The translations under genes and the position numbers were made by a program. DNA of 61,451 nt from an uncultured Gemmiger sp. (GTDB lineage Bacteria; Bacillota; Clostridia; Oscillospirales; Ruminococcaceae): assembly GCA_944386225.1 (NCBI GenBank), contig CALXAH010000020.1:1-61451 (forward strand). Direction: 5' to 3'. Below are positions 49,967 through 59,335 of the stretch, one piece after another. Below the pieces are notes generated by a model. It was not told the origin of the DNA, made no database searches, and was given only the letters and a program-made list of their open reading frames with translations. Every line of letters starts with the position of its first letter. The first letter of the stretch is position 1.

Positions 49967-52475
49967 TTATTCCCCCCGCCGGGCACGCAGCACCAGCACC
50001 GCCGCCAGCACCAGCAGCACAGCCGCGCCGCCCGCCAGCAGCCATACCGGGCCCATGCCGGAACCGCTTTCCGGGCTGTTCTGAGCCGGGGCTTCGGCGG
50101 TGGGGGCCGGGGTCGCCGTGGCGGTGGCGGCGGGGGTCGGGCTGGGTGTGGCGGTCGCGGTGGCGGCAGGGGTGGCCGTGGGCCGTACCGCCGCCGGCGC
50201 CTTGGTGGGAGACGGCGCCACAGTAGGCGCCGGGGTGGGAGCAGGGGTCGCCGGGGCCGCCGTGGGCGCCGGGGCCGGTTCGGCCACCGTCAGGGCCGCC
50301 TGACCCTCCACGCCGGCATAGTGACGGCTGTCCTCCGGGACAAACACCACGGCGTAAGCCCCGCTCGCCTGGGGCCGGGCGTCCGGCTCCTTCCAGACAA
50401 ACCGGCCGGGCACGTCGGCCTTGCCGCCGGTCAGGGCAGCCTGGCTCAGCGCCTGCCCCCGCACCAGCGAGGCGGTGGGCCAGGCCGTCACCTGGACATC
50501 CCGGGCGATCGGCTCCACCTGTTCCATAGCCGCCTTGCCCGCAATAAGCAGGGCGGCAGGCAGGCCGGTGCTGTCGGCCGCTTCAATTTCGTTGGCCGCG
50601 TTCTGTTTCTTTTCTTCCAGCAGCGCCAGGTTCTCCGGGCTATACGGCCAGGTGGTCAGCTCGTTGTATGCCGCTTCCAGCCCCCGCAAAGCCTCCGCCT
50701 TTTCCCGTGCCAGGGCTGCCCGTTCGGTCAGTGCCCGGGCGGCGTCCGGGTCACAGTAGAACCGGGCGCCGGCATCCAGACCGGTCAGCTGCTGTTTCAG
50801 GCTGTTCAGCGCGGCCGCATCGGCGGATTTGACCTGCGCCATCGGCTTGCCGCACCAGTCTGCCGCATTGTTCATCCAGGCCAGGGCCTGCTGCATCTCC
50901 ATCAGCCGGTCCAGCTGATCGGCCAGCAGGATGCGGGCGGTGACCGCCACGGTGGTTTTGTCATCGCCATTGGTCAGACCAACCTTGTTCGCCAGGGCGC
51001 TTGTGGCCGCATCGCCTGTCGCGGCGTAAGACTTTTCGGTGTAATCGGTGCACTGTGCCAGCGGCACAAAGCTGTCCAGCTGGGCCAGAATCGCGCTGTG
51101 TTCCTTTTCCCAGACGTCCGCTGTCTGCCGGGCCCGGTCGGCGCGAGTGGGTACGTCCGCCATAGCCAGCGCGGCGGTGTTCAGCGCCTGCTGCATGGTA
51201 TCCTGGTTGCTGCCTGCATCCTCGATGGTCTGACGGGCGCTCTGAGCCGCGTCGTTCAGCTTTGCCCAGTCCTCGGTATAGTAGTCCGCCTCGGTATACC
51301 GGGCCAGAAGCGCGGTCACCTGGTCCCGATAGCCCTGCTGGATCTCCGCGTTGGACATCCACACCGCGTACAGGGTCACGGTGCCGTTCGGGTCGGCGGT
51401 CAGGTTCTTCACCGGCTGCCCGGCAAAGAACTCCGGCTGCTTGGCCTGCGGGTCCCGGGCCCAGCCCAGGAACACCCCTTCGCTGTTGGAAAAGCCGTTT
51501 TCCGCCAGATTTGCCGGTGTATCGTACACCGCAGGGGTGGCCGGGGTATCGCCGCTGCCGCCGTTTCCCTCGTACTGAATGGTATAGGAATTGGCCTGCC
51601 ACCGGGCGTACAGGTACGCCGCGTCCCGGCTGCTGTTCTCGCCCGCCAGGTTGCACACCGTTGCCCCGTCGGCGTAGTCGATACCGCCGCTGCCGTCGGC
51701 ATAGGTATGCCAGCCGGCAAAGGTGTAGCCGGTGCGGCTGAAGGCGTTGGGGGTCAGGGTGAACTCCTGGTCATAGACCACCGTCTGATCGGCCATGCTG
51801 CCGGTGCCGCCGTTGGCCCGGTAATACACGGTATAGGGGTTGGGCACCCACCGGGCGTAGATGGTCTGGCCGGTGGCCGGGATCACGTCATCCTCGCGGA
51901 TGGGCCGGGTGTAGCCGCTGTCGTAGTACCATTCGGTGCGTCCGTAACCGGTGCGGGGATTCTGCTCACAGAACACCTCCGCCTCCACCGTAAAGTCCGG
52001 GATATCCGGCAGGGTCAGGCTGTCCAGCCAGTTGTTGGCCGCCACAAAGCCGTTGCCCTCCAGCGCGGGGTTGTTGCTCATATCCAGATAGGTAAGCCGG
52101 TTGTAGTCGATGTGCAGAAACCGCAGCTTTTTCAGCATCGACGCATCAAATTGGGTCAGCCGATTGTCAGTTGTTGCTTACGTTCAGCGTTTCCAGCGCG
52201 GTAAAATGTTCAATACCGGTCAGGTCGGCAATGTTCTGCCCGGCCAGTTCCAGGCTGGTCACCGCCGCCAGTTCTTCGGCGGACAGGATATCATCCGCTC
52301 CCGCGCCGTTCAGGTTGGCGGGGTTCTGCAGCCAGGCGCGGAAGTTCTCGTCGGGGAAGTTCTGCGCGTTGATCGCCACGTCCCCCTCCGCCGCCAGTAC
52401 GCCCGCCGGCAGTACCGTCAGCGCCAGCATTGCCGCCGCCAGCACCGCACAGAGGGTCTTGTACAGGTTCTTCAT
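49967..52475 (-). pseudogene. InlB-repeat surface protein, interrupted by a 7-base insertion
   Basis: The front part (52167-52475) starts with a signal peptide MKNLYKTLCAVLAAAMLAL and LRR repeats up to NVSNN, then stops. The second part (49967 to about 52138) continues the LRR (RLTQFDASMLKKLRFLHIDY in frame with the ancestral repeat), then has Listeria-Bacteroides InlB B-repeats (two or three GW units ending ARW or AVW), helical FIVAR-like stretches, a Thr/Pro/Ala linker and a C-terminal membrane segment with a basic tail but no LPXTG motif. Removing AACTGAC (minus strand) restores a 21-residue LRR period. The 7 bases contain a TTGT repeat flank, like a duplication. A cell-surface adhesin-like gene, recently disrupted. 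Confidence 0.85.
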
Positions 52476-52513
52476 AAAAATTCTCCTTTCCTTACAGGGT
52501 CGATGATGCAAAA

Positions 52514-52541
52514 CAGCCCGGGCGCGTTTGCGCCCGGGCTG
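52514..52541 (-). terminator. Hairpin in the leader of the InlB-repeat gene
   Basis: CAGCCCGGGCGC / GCGCCCGGGCTG with a four-base loop; on the minus strand it is followed by TTTTGC and lies 38 bases ahead of the start. It has the same AGCCCGGGCGC core as the hairpin at 49893-49923 beyond the other end of the gene. The region from here to 52670 is AT-rich with no gene seen. Confidence 0.5.
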
Positions 52542-52670
52542 CAGCAGGCGCACCGCAGTTTTTACGCGCCGCGACCGCCTTTTATTGCAAAAGATAAATT
52601 ATTTCACAAATTTACAATACTGCACCATATTTTTAAACCTTGTCCATGGACAAATCAACCCGAAATCGGC

Positions 52671-52705
52671 AAAAGACCGGCCGGTTAAAAACCGGCCGGT
52701 CTTTT
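52671..52705 (-). terminator. Terminator after glgA
   Basis: AAAAGACCGGCCGGTT / AACCGGCCGGTCTTTT, 16 base pairs with a three-base loop, symmetric A and T flanks, 13 bases after the glgA stop. Confidence 0.8.
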
Positions 52706-52717
52706 TACGGTTTTGGT

Positions 52718-54574
52718 TTACCAGGGGGTCAGCTCCAGGTACAGATCCTTGTACTGACGGGCGGAATTTTCCCAGGAAACATCCTTGGCCATATCCCGCT
52801 GCACCACCTCGTCCCAGTGGTAGCGGCTGGTGAAGTACTCGGTCTTGGCCCGGTTGATCGCGTCCAGCAGCAGGCCCGCGTCGTACCGGTCAAAGGTGAA
52901 GCCGTTGCCTGCGCCGTTGAACACGTTGTAGGGCTCCACGGTGTCCTTCAGGCCGCCGGTCTCCCGCACGATGGGCAGGGTGCCGTAGTGCATGGCGTTC
53001 AGCTGGGTCAGGCCGCAGGGCTCGAACCGGCTGGGCACCAGCAGGGCGTCCGCGCCCGCGTAGATGCGGTGGGCCCGGGCCTCGTCGTACTGGATGCAGG
53101 CGCTGAACATCCCCTTGCAGGCGTTCTCGTAGTAGCGGAAGGTATCCTCGTACTCCTTGTCGCCGGTGCCCAGCACCACCACCTGGGTGTTGCCGTCCAT
53201 CACCTGGGGGATCACGGCGCTGACCAGATCCAGGCCCTTCTGGTCGGTCAGGCGGGAGATCAGGCCGATCACAAACTTGCCCTCGTCCTGCACAAGGCCC
53301 AGTTCCTGCTGCAGGGCCCGCTTGTTCTCGGGCTTGTGCTCCAGCACGTTGGTGATGTCGTAGTTCACCACCAGCGACGGGTCGGTGGCCGGGTTCCACA
53401 TGCCGTAGTCAATGCCGTTCACGATGCCCCGCAGCTTGTAGCTGTGGTAGCGCAGGTGATCCTCCAGCTTTTCGCCGTACTCGGCGGTCTGGATCTCCCA
53501 GGCGTAGGTGTTGCTCACGGTGGTGATCCGGTCCGCGTAGGCCAGGCCGCCCTTGAGCATGTTGGCGTTCACATAGTCCTGCTTGAGCGCGCCCATCTCG
53601 AACACCTCGTCGGGCAGGCCGGTCCAGTAGCGGATGGTGGGGATGTTGTAGATGCCCTGGAACCGCAGGTTGTGGATGGTCAGCACCGACTTGGCCCGTC
53701 CCACCGGGGAATCCTTGAACAGGGTGCGCAGATACACCGGCACCAGCGCCGCCTGCCAGTCATGGCAATGGACGATGTCCGGGATCCAGTTCATATAGTT
53801 CAGCGCCGCAAGCGCCGCCTTGCTGAAGAAGCAGTATTTGGGGATATCCTCCACCAGGCCGATATAGGGGTTGCCCGCGGAGAAGAACTCCTGGTTGTCG
53901 ATGAAGTCATAGACCACACCGTCCCAGATATACTCCATGATGCCCACATAGTAGCTGCGGCCGGTCTGGCCCAGATCCATGTAGAACTCGCCCCGGTAGA
54001 CCATCTTGTCCTGGTACTTCTGGGGGATGCAGGCGTACCGGGGCAGAATCACCCGCACGTCGCAGTTCTGCTGCGCCAGCACCCGGGGCAGCGCGTACAT
54101 CACGTCGCCCAGACCGCCGGTCTTGACAAAGGGATGGCACTCGGAACCAATAAAGGCCACGCTGCGCCGGGGCGAGGTATCCACCGGCTGGGCGGGTGCG
54201 CTCTCCACCGGCTGAGCGGGCTGCTCGGCCTTGGGTTCTTCCACCTGGGGCGCGGGCTGCTCCGGCGCCGGTTTTTCCGCCTTGGGGGCCGCTTTCTTCG
54301 CCGCGGGCTTCTTGGCCGCGGGCTTTGCCGCCTTGGTGGCCGGTTTCGCCTTCTTGGCTGCGGGCTCTTCCTTCTTCGCGGCGGGTTCTTCCTTCTTGGC
54401 CGCGGGCTCTTCCTTCTTCGCGGCGGGCTCCGCCTTCTTGGCCGCGGGCTCTTCCTTCTTTGCGGCGGGTTCTGCCTTCTTGGCCACGGGCTCCTCTTTC
54501 TTCACAGCGGGCGCGGGCTTGGCCTGCGCCGCCGCCGCGGCAGGCTTCTGGGTAGACGTTTTTTTCTTTGCCAC
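52718..54574 (-). CDS. glgA: Glycogen synthase with a long Lys/Ala/Glu/Pro-rich N-terminal extension
   Basis: A 618-residue GT5 glycogen synthase (ADP-glucose-dependent). The catalytic part starts about residue 137 with SVAFIGSECHPFVKTGGLGD, the KTGGL loop, then HCHDWQAALVPVYL and near the end YAGADALLVPSRFEPCGLTQ. In front are 136 residues of low-complexity sequence, mainly repeats of KKEEPAAKKAEPAA, not found in ordinary GlgA (usual size about 470-490). It is preceded by GTG at 54574 with AAAGGAAG; the longer frame up to 54823 has no site. Whether the tail binds DNA, membrane or glycogen is unknown. It is monocistronic. Confidence 0.9.
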   Translation of the reverse strand: MAKKKTSTQKPAAAAAQAKPAPAVKKEEPVAKKAEPAAKKEEPAAKKAEPAAKKEEPAAKKEEPAAKKEEPAAKKAKPATKAAKPAAKKPAAKKAAPKAEKPAPEQPAPQVEEPKAEQPAQPVESAPAQPVDTSPRRSVAFIGSECHPFVKTGGLGDVMYALPRVLAQQNCDVRVILPRYACIPQKYQDKMVYRGEFYMDLGQTGRSYYVGIMEYIWDGVVYDFIDNQEFFSAGNPYIGLVEDIPKYCFFSKAALAALNYMNWIPDIVHCHDWQAALVPVYLRTLFKDSPVGRAKSVLTIHNLRFQGIYNIPTIRYWTGLPDEVFEMGALKQDYVNANMLKGGLAYADRITTVSNTYAWEIQTAEYGEKLEDHLRYHSYKLRGIVNGIDYGMWNPATDPSLVVNYDITNVLEHKPENKRALQQELGLVQDEGKFVIGLISRLTDQKGLDLVSAVIPQVMDGNTQVVVLGTGDKEYEDTFRYYENACKGMFSACIQYDEARAHRIYAGADALLVPSRFEPCGLTQLNAMHYGTLPIVRETGGLKDTVEPYNVFNGAGNGFTFDRYDAGLLLDAINRAKTEYFTSRYHWDEVVQRDMAKDVSWENSARQYKDLYLELTPW

Positions 54575-54794
54575 AACAACGCTTCCTTTCACATCGTAAT
54601 CTGCCGATATCTCCAGGCTGCGAACCGTCCGCAGAATCCTCCTCCGCTTCCCCTTCTCCTGCTGGCCGCAGGCGGGCGGACGGCTCCGCGACCCCATTTC
54701 CGGGGCTCTATAGAACACGTTATCATATTCCCACCCAAAATGCAATTCTCCGGGTCGCATTTCTCCATCCGGGGCCAAAAATCGGCACGGTTCC

Positions 54795-56612
54795 TTACAT
54801 ACTCTGCATCCGCTCCTGCTCAAACTGGCGGCGGTACAGATCCCGGTAATATCCCTTCCGGCGAATCAGTTCGTCGTGGGTGCCCTGCTCCACGATGGCG
54901 CCGTCCCGCACCACCAGGATCCGGTCGGCGCGGCGGATGGTGGACAGCCGGTGGGCGATCAAAAACGAGGTGCGCCCCTTGAGCAGCAGTTCGGTGGCGT
55001 CCTGGATCAGCCGTTCGGTCTTGGTATCGATGGAGCTGGTGGCCTCGTCCAGCACAAAGATGCGGGGATCGGCCAGCACGGCCCGGGCAAAGCTGATCAG
55101 CTGCTTTTCCCCGGTGGACAGCCGGTCGCCGCCCTCGCCCACATCGCTCTGGTAGCCCTTTTCCAGCTTCATGGCCACCACGTCGGCGGACACCGCCCGG
55201 GCCGCCGCCATGACCTCCTCGTCGGTGGCGTCCAGGCGGCCGTAGCGGATGTTCTCCATCACGGTTCCGCTGAACAGATGGGGGCTTTGCAGCACATAGC
55301 CGATATGGCTGTGCAGCCACAGCTGGCTGCGTTCCCGGTAATCCCGCCCGTCGATCAGCACCTGCCCGGCGGTGGGCTCAAAGAAGCGGCAGGCCAGGTT
55401 GACCAGGGTGCTCTTGCCCGCGCCGGTCTCGCCCACGATGGCGATGGTGGACCCGGCGGGGATCTTCAGGTTGAAATGGCTCAGCACGTCCTCGTTGCCG
55501 TCCGGGTACCGGAAGGACACATCCCGGAACTCGATGTCGCCCCGGATGGGCTCCCAGTTTTCCCGTTTGGGGGCAAAGACGGTGCCGTATTTTTCCACCA
55601 CCTCGGGGGTATCGGTGATGAGCGGCTGCTGTTCCAGCAGGCCCATCACCCGCTCGATGTTCGCCTGCAGGGACAGGATGTCCGCGATGTTGCGGGCGAT
55701 CTGCTGAATCGGCTCGAAGATGCCCACCGCGTAGGAGGTAAAGGCCGACAGGGTGCCGATCAGCAGCAGGCCGTCCAGCGCCAGGGCGCCGCCCCGGGCC
55801 AGCACGATGGCGGTGGTCAGGGAGCTGAAGAACATCACCAGCGGGATGTACACGGCGGACAGCCTCGCCGCCCGCACCGAGGACAGCCGCATATCCTGGC
55901 TGACCGCCTCAAATTCCCGGCTGTTCTGCTCCTCGATAACCAGGGTCTTGGAGGTGCGCGCCCCCATGATGCCCTCGTTGTAGGCGCTGGTAATGCGGGA
56001 ATGCATCTTGCGCACCCGGCGGTTCCAGCGCAGGATCTTGTCCTGGAACCAGGCGGTGAGCAGCGAGATGACCGGCACGATCAGGATGACCGCCGCCGCC
56101 AGCCCGGGGTTGAGCAGGAACATCATCACGAACACCCCCAGCACATAGAACAGCGCCCACAGGATATCGATGGAGTTCCAGGCGATCATGCCGGCGATCC
56201 GGTTGGTGTCGCTCATGATGCGGCTGAGCAGATACCCCACCGGCGTGACGTTGTAATAGGACAGGGACAGGGTTTGCAGATGCACAAAGCAGGCCCGCTT
56301 CATGTCCCGGCCGATCTGCATTTCGATGCGTATGCTGCGCCGGGTAAACAGGATGACCGCCAGCGCCTGCACCCCGATCACCGCGCCGTAGAACAGCGCG
56401 AACCAGGGCAGCCCGGCGGTGTCCCCCGTTTCGATGAATTCGTCGATGGCGTACCGCTGGAACAGCGGCAGCGCGATATCCACAATCGCCACCAGCAGGT
56501 TCAGGGCGATCACCACCCCGATCAGCCCCCGGTAGGGCTTCAGAAAAGGCAGCAGCTTTTTCCAGGAACGGATATCAAAGGATTTTGTGTATTCCTGTTC
56601 ATCAAACCCCAT
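54795..56612 (-). CDS. Heterodimeric ABC exporter subunit 2 (multidrug type)
   Basis: A 605-residue half-transporter: six membrane segments in residues 30-320, then an ATPase domain. Walker A VGETGAGKSTLVNLACR near 403-419, signature LSTGEKQLISFARAVL near 509-524, Walker B IFVLDEATSSID near 529-540 and H-loop IAHRLS near 562. The catalytic Glu after Walker B is present, so this is the likely active site with the partner. It starts inside the end of the upstream subunit gene, overlapping by 11 bases behind AAGGAGG. Confidence 0.92.
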   Translation of the reverse strand: MGFDEQEYTKSFDIRSWKKLLPFLKPYRGLIGVVIALNLLVAIVDIALPLFQRYAIDEFIETGDTAGLPWFALFYGAVIGVQALAVILFTRRSIRIEMQIGRDMKRACFVHLQTLSLSYYNVTPVGYLLSRIMSDTNRIAGMIAWNSIDILWALFYVLGVFVMMFLLNPGLAAAVILIVPVISLLTAWFQDKILRWNRRVRKMHSRITSAYNEGIMGARTSKTLVIEEQNSREFEAVSQDMRLSSVRAARLSAVYIPLVMFFSSLTTAIVLARGGALALDGLLLIGTLSAFTSYAVGIFEPIQQIARNIADILSLQANIERVMGLLEQQPLITDTPEVVEKYGTVFAPKRENWEPIRGDIEFRDVSFRYPDGNEDVLSHFNLKIPAGSTIAIVGETGAGKSTLVNLACRFFEPTAGQVLIDGRDYRERSQLWLHSHIGYVLQSPHLFSGTVMENIRYGRLDATDEEVMAAARAVSADVVAMKLEKGYQSDVGEGGDRLSTGEKQLISFARAVLADPRIFVLDEATSSIDTKTERLIQDATELLLKGRTSFLIAHRLSTIRRADRILVVRDGAIVEQGTHDELIRRKGYYRDLYRRQFEQERMQSM

Positions 56613-58431
56613 GGGTCTCGCCTCCTTCCTCACCGAACAGCAGATCCCGGTCCTCCCCGGTCATCTGCAGGTCGTAGATTTCCCGGTACAGGCCCTGGCG
56701 CGCCATCAGTTCCTCGTGGCTGCCGATCTCGGCTACCCGGCCGTCCTGCAGCACCAGGATGCAGTCCGCCTGCATCAGGGTGGTGATACGGTGGGAGATC
56801 AGCACCACCGTGGCCGCCCCCTTCGCTTTGTGCAGCGAATCGCGGATCTGCGCGTCGGTCTCCGCGTCCACGGCGGAGAGGGAGTCGTCAAAGATCAGGA
56901 TGGGCGCGTCCTGCATCAGGGTGCGGGCGATGGCCACCCGCTGTTTCTGCCCGCCGGACAGGGTCACACCCCGCTCGCCCACGATGGTGTCGTAGCCGTC
57001 GGCAAATTCCCGGATGGCCTCGTCCACATGGGCCGTGCCCGCGTGGCGGCGCACCTCCTCCAGCGGTGCGCCCGGGCGCACCGCGGCGATGTTTTCCCGG
57101 ATGCTGCGGGAGAACAAGAACGGCTCCTGCAATACGATGCCGATGTTCCGCCGCAGCCAGGGGCGGCGGATGCGGGTGATGTCCACCCCGCCGATGGTGA
57201 TGCGCCCGCTGTCCGGCGGCAGGTCGTAGAGCCGGTCCAGCAGATGCATCAGGGTGGACTTGCCGCTGCCGGTGGCCCCCAGCACCGCAAAGGTCTTGCC
57301 GGCGGGGATGGTGAAGCTCACGTCCCGCAGCACCGGCTGTTCGCCGTAGGCAAAGGAGACGTGGTCAAACACAATATCCTTGTCCAGGGGCGGGGTCTCG
57401 GCGTCGGCAGGGTCGGATTCCGGCTCGGAGTCCAGGATGTAGGCCAGCCGCTCGATGGAAACGCCCGCCTTGCTCATCTCGGACAGAATGCGTCCCAGTC
57501 CGCGCACCGGCCAGATCAGCGACTGGTTGTAGGACACAAAGGCCAAAAACTCGCCCAGAGTGATGGCCCCGTCCACCGTCTGCAGTACGCCCACCGAAAT
57601 CACGGTCAGGATCTGCAGGCCGGTGATCAGGTCACCCACACCCCAGTAGGCGCTGAGCAGCCGCCCCAGCCGGATCCACAGGGCGGAAAACCGCTCGTTC
57701 TTCTGATCGAACCGCTGTACCTCAAAGGCCTCCCGGCCAAAGGCCCGCACCACCCGCACACCGGTCAGGTTCTCCTGCACCGTGGCGGACAGCTCGCCCT
57801 CGGCCTCGTCCGCAATCAGGAACCGCCGGGCAATGCGGGAGTAGAAAAAGACGGAGTACAGCAGGATAACCGGCAGAAAGCACAGGGCAATCAGGGTCAT
57901 GCGCAGGTTCATGGACAGCATCACCGCCAGCGAGAAGCCCACCAGAAACACAATGCGGCAAACCTCCAGCAGCTGGTTGGTGACGAAGTTGCGCACCACC
58001 TCCACGTCGGAGGTGCAGCGCTGGATGATCTCGCCGGTGCTGTTGCGCACGTGCCAGGCGTAAGGCAGCCGCTGGATGTGGCTGTACAGCGCGTCCCGCA
58101 GCGATTTGACAAAGTTCTCCGAGGCGTTGGCGGTACCCATGCGGCTGCCGTAGGTGCACAGACCGGACAGCACCGCCACCGCCAGCAGAAAGCCCGCCGC
58201 CGCCAGCAGCTGGGTCAGGGGTTCGGCCCCCAGCAGCGCCTCCGGCGCCAGCGCGGTGACTATCTTCGGAAAGGGTTCCCCGCCCAGGATGGAGTCCACC
58301 GCCACCCGCACCACCTGCGGCGTAAGCGACGAGAACACCGTATTCCCCATGGAGAACACCAGCGTAAGCGCAAAGATCCAGAGATACGGCCGCACAAACC
58401 GCCAGATCAGCGCTCGTTTTGACTGTTTCAA
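56602..58431 (-). CDS. Heterodimeric ABC exporter subunit 1 (multidrug type)
   Basis: A 609-residue half-transporter with six membrane segments (residues 15-320) and an ATPase. Walker A VLGATGSGKSTLMHLLDR near 384-401, signature LSGGQKQRVAIARTL near 490-504, Walker B ILIFDDSLSAVD near 510-521. Here the residue after the Walker B Asp is Asp instead of catalytic Glu (FDDS), as in the degenerate site of heterodimers such as BmrC. TTG start at 58431 is set by AAAGGAGGG six bases upstream. Preceded by a leader peptide and two terminators, as in attenuated drug-exporter operons. Confidence 0.92.
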   Translation of the reverse strand: MKQSKRALIWRFVRPYLWIFALTLVFSMGNTVFSSLTPQVVRVAVDSILGGEPFPKIVTALAPEALLGAEPLTQLLAAAGFLLAVAVLSGLCTYGSRMGTANASENFVKSLRDALYSHIQRLPYAWHVRNSTGEIIQRCTSDVEVVRNFVTNQLLEVCRIVFLVGFSLAVMLSMNLRMTLIALCFLPVILLYSVFFYSRIARRFLIADEAEGELSATVQENLTGVRVVRAFGREAFEVQRFDQKNERFSALWIRLGRLLSAYWGVGDLITGLQILTVISVGVLQTVDGAITLGEFLAFVSYNQSLIWPVRGLGRILSEMSKAGVSIERLAYILDSEPESDPADAETPPLDKDIVFDHVSFAYGEQPVLRDVSFTIPAGKTFAVLGATGSGKSTLMHLLDRLYDLPPDSGRITIGGVDITRIRRPWLRRNIGIVLQEPFLFSRSIRENIAAVRPGAPLEEVRRHAGTAHVDEAIREFADGYDTIVGERGVTLSGGQKQRVAIARTLMQDAPILIFDDSLSAVDAETDAQIRDSLHKAKGAATVVLISHRITTLMQADCILVLQDGRVAEIGSHEELMARQGLYREIYDLQMTGEDRDLLFGEEGGETHGV

Positions 58432-58454
58432 GCAATTCCCTCCTTTAACCAAAC

Positions 58455-58487
58455 AAAAAACGCCCCCGGCACAAAGCCGGGGGGCGT
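58455..58487 (-). terminator. Second leader terminator before the ABC exporter
   Basis: On the minus strand CGCCCCCCGGC / GCCGGGGGCG followed by TTTTTTG, 23 bases ahead of the TTG start. Confidence 0.75.
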
Positions 58488-58500
58488 GAAATGGCCGCAC

Positions 58501-58527
58501 AAAAAACCTGCCGGTTACACCGGGCAG
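58501..58527 (-). terminator. First leader terminator, overlapping the leader peptide stop
   Basis: On the minus strand CTGCCCGGTGTAACCGGCAG forms a stem with one bulged C, followed by GTTTTTT. The leader peptide stop TAA is in the loop and right arm, so a ribosome finishing the leader covers this stem. Confidence 0.7.
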
Positions 58528-58598
58528 GGCGGGAGTGCGGACAAGGTTTCCCAACGGCTTGACATTCTTTCCCGATCGTTGTACCGCATATTGGTCAT
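58515..58598 (-). CDS. Leader peptide of the ABC exporter operon
   Basis: A 27-codon ORF: AAAGGAGG, eight bases, ATG, then a short peptide ending SALPPCPV. It has a far better ribosome binding site than needed for a chance ORF and ends within the terminator stem. Pro-Pro and Pro near the end can slow ribosomes. The order promoter, peptide, terminator 1, terminator 2, ABC exporter matches the layout of bmrBCD in Bacillus subtilis, though the peptide sequence is unrelated. Translation is inferred. Confidence 0.7.
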   Translation of the reverse strand: MTNMRYNDRERMSSRWETLSALPPCPV

Positions 58599-58648
58599 AC
58601 TGTCCGCCTCCTTTCCGATTGGCATATTGCCTGTATACTGCAAGGTTC

Positions 58649-58677
58649 ACTATACCTTGTCCGGTTCCGCTTGTCAA
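58649..58677 (-). promoter_or_regulatory. Promoter of the leader peptide-ABC exporter operon
   Basis: Minus strand TTGACA (58672-58677), 17 bases, TATAGT (58649-58654). The start of transcription would be near 58642, giving a 43-base leader before the short peptide. Confidence 0.75.
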
Positions 58678-58771
58678 GAGAATCGCAGCTGCCCCGCCCG
58701 TTCAGCGGCGGTTTTCGTCGCTTTGCCGAATTCCCGCCGGGATTTCCTTGCAAAGTGACGATACTCTCTCC

Positions 58772-59284
58772 CTACAGTCTGATCCTGGCCAGCAGGCGGC
58801 GTTTCGCCGCCCGGATCGCCGCCGCCCGGCGGCCGGTAAAGACCGCGCCCAGCGCCAGCATCCCAAAAGCAAGCCCCAGCCCGAAATCCGCGATCTGCCC
58901 GCAGGGGACGGTGTTTTCCAGCCCCAGCGCCCCGATGGCCAGGGAGGCGGCAAACCCCGCCAGCCCGATCAGGAACAGCCCATGCATCCGCGCCAGCAGC
59001 CGCCCTTTTTCCTCGCGGCTGTATTCCGCTGCCGCCAGTAGGTTTTCTTTTTCTTCCGGTTTCATGGGTGCCTCCTTCCGCTGCCCGTTCAGCAGTTCCC
59101 GTATCTCCACGTCGTAGTAATCCGCCAGTGCCACCAGCACCGCCAGATCCGGCAGGTTGTTCCCGTTTTCCCAGCGGGACACGGTTCTGCCGGTCACACC
59201 GAACTGTTCCGCCAGCTGTTCCTGTGTCAGCGCCCGTTCTTTCCGCAGCGTTTTCAGAAACGCCCCGATCCTCTGCTGATCCAT
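58772..59284 (-). CDS. XRE-family regulator with C-terminal membrane segments
   Basis: A 170-residue protein. Residues 5-60 are a Cro/CI helix-turn-helix (LKTLRKERALTQEQLAEQFG and VTGRTVSRWENGNNLPDL). After a charged linker, two hydrophobic segments (about 105-125 and 131-148) make a membrane-anchored regulator, as in the XRE group of Firmicutes. The start is set by AAAGGAGG at 59284; the longer frame from 59473 is rejected. It lies upstream of the exporter promoter on the same strand, with a TATACT promoter at 59307-59335. It may sense the membrane and could influence the exporter; this is inference. Confidence 0.85.
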   Translation of the reverse strand: MDQQRIGAFLKTLRKERALTQEQLAEQFGVTGRTVSRWENGNNLPDLAVLVALADYYDVEIRELLNGQRKEAPMKPEEKENLLAAAEYSREEKGRLLARMHGLFLIGLAGFAASLAIGALGLENTVPCGQIADFGLGLAFGMLALGAVFTGRRAAAIRAAKRRLLARIRL

Positions 59285-59306
59285 CTCACCGCCTCCTTTT
59301 GTGCCC

Positions 59307-59335
59307 AGTATACCAGATCCGCACACCCCGGACAA
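59307..59335 (-). promoter_or_regulatory. Promoter of the XRE-family gene
   Basis: Minus strand TTGTCC (59330-59335), 17 bases, TATACT (59307-59312). Confidence 0.6.

Noticed and set aside
54165-54574. The repeated Lys/Ala codons of glgA as a CRISPR-like or tandem DNA repeat
   Set aside because: The repeats are in frame, code a low-complexity peptide and have no spacers.
52640-54982. A 780-codon plus-strand frame opposite glgA
   Set aside because: Shadow of glgA; its Leu/Gly/Arg repeats mirror the Lys/Ala repeats of the glgA tail.
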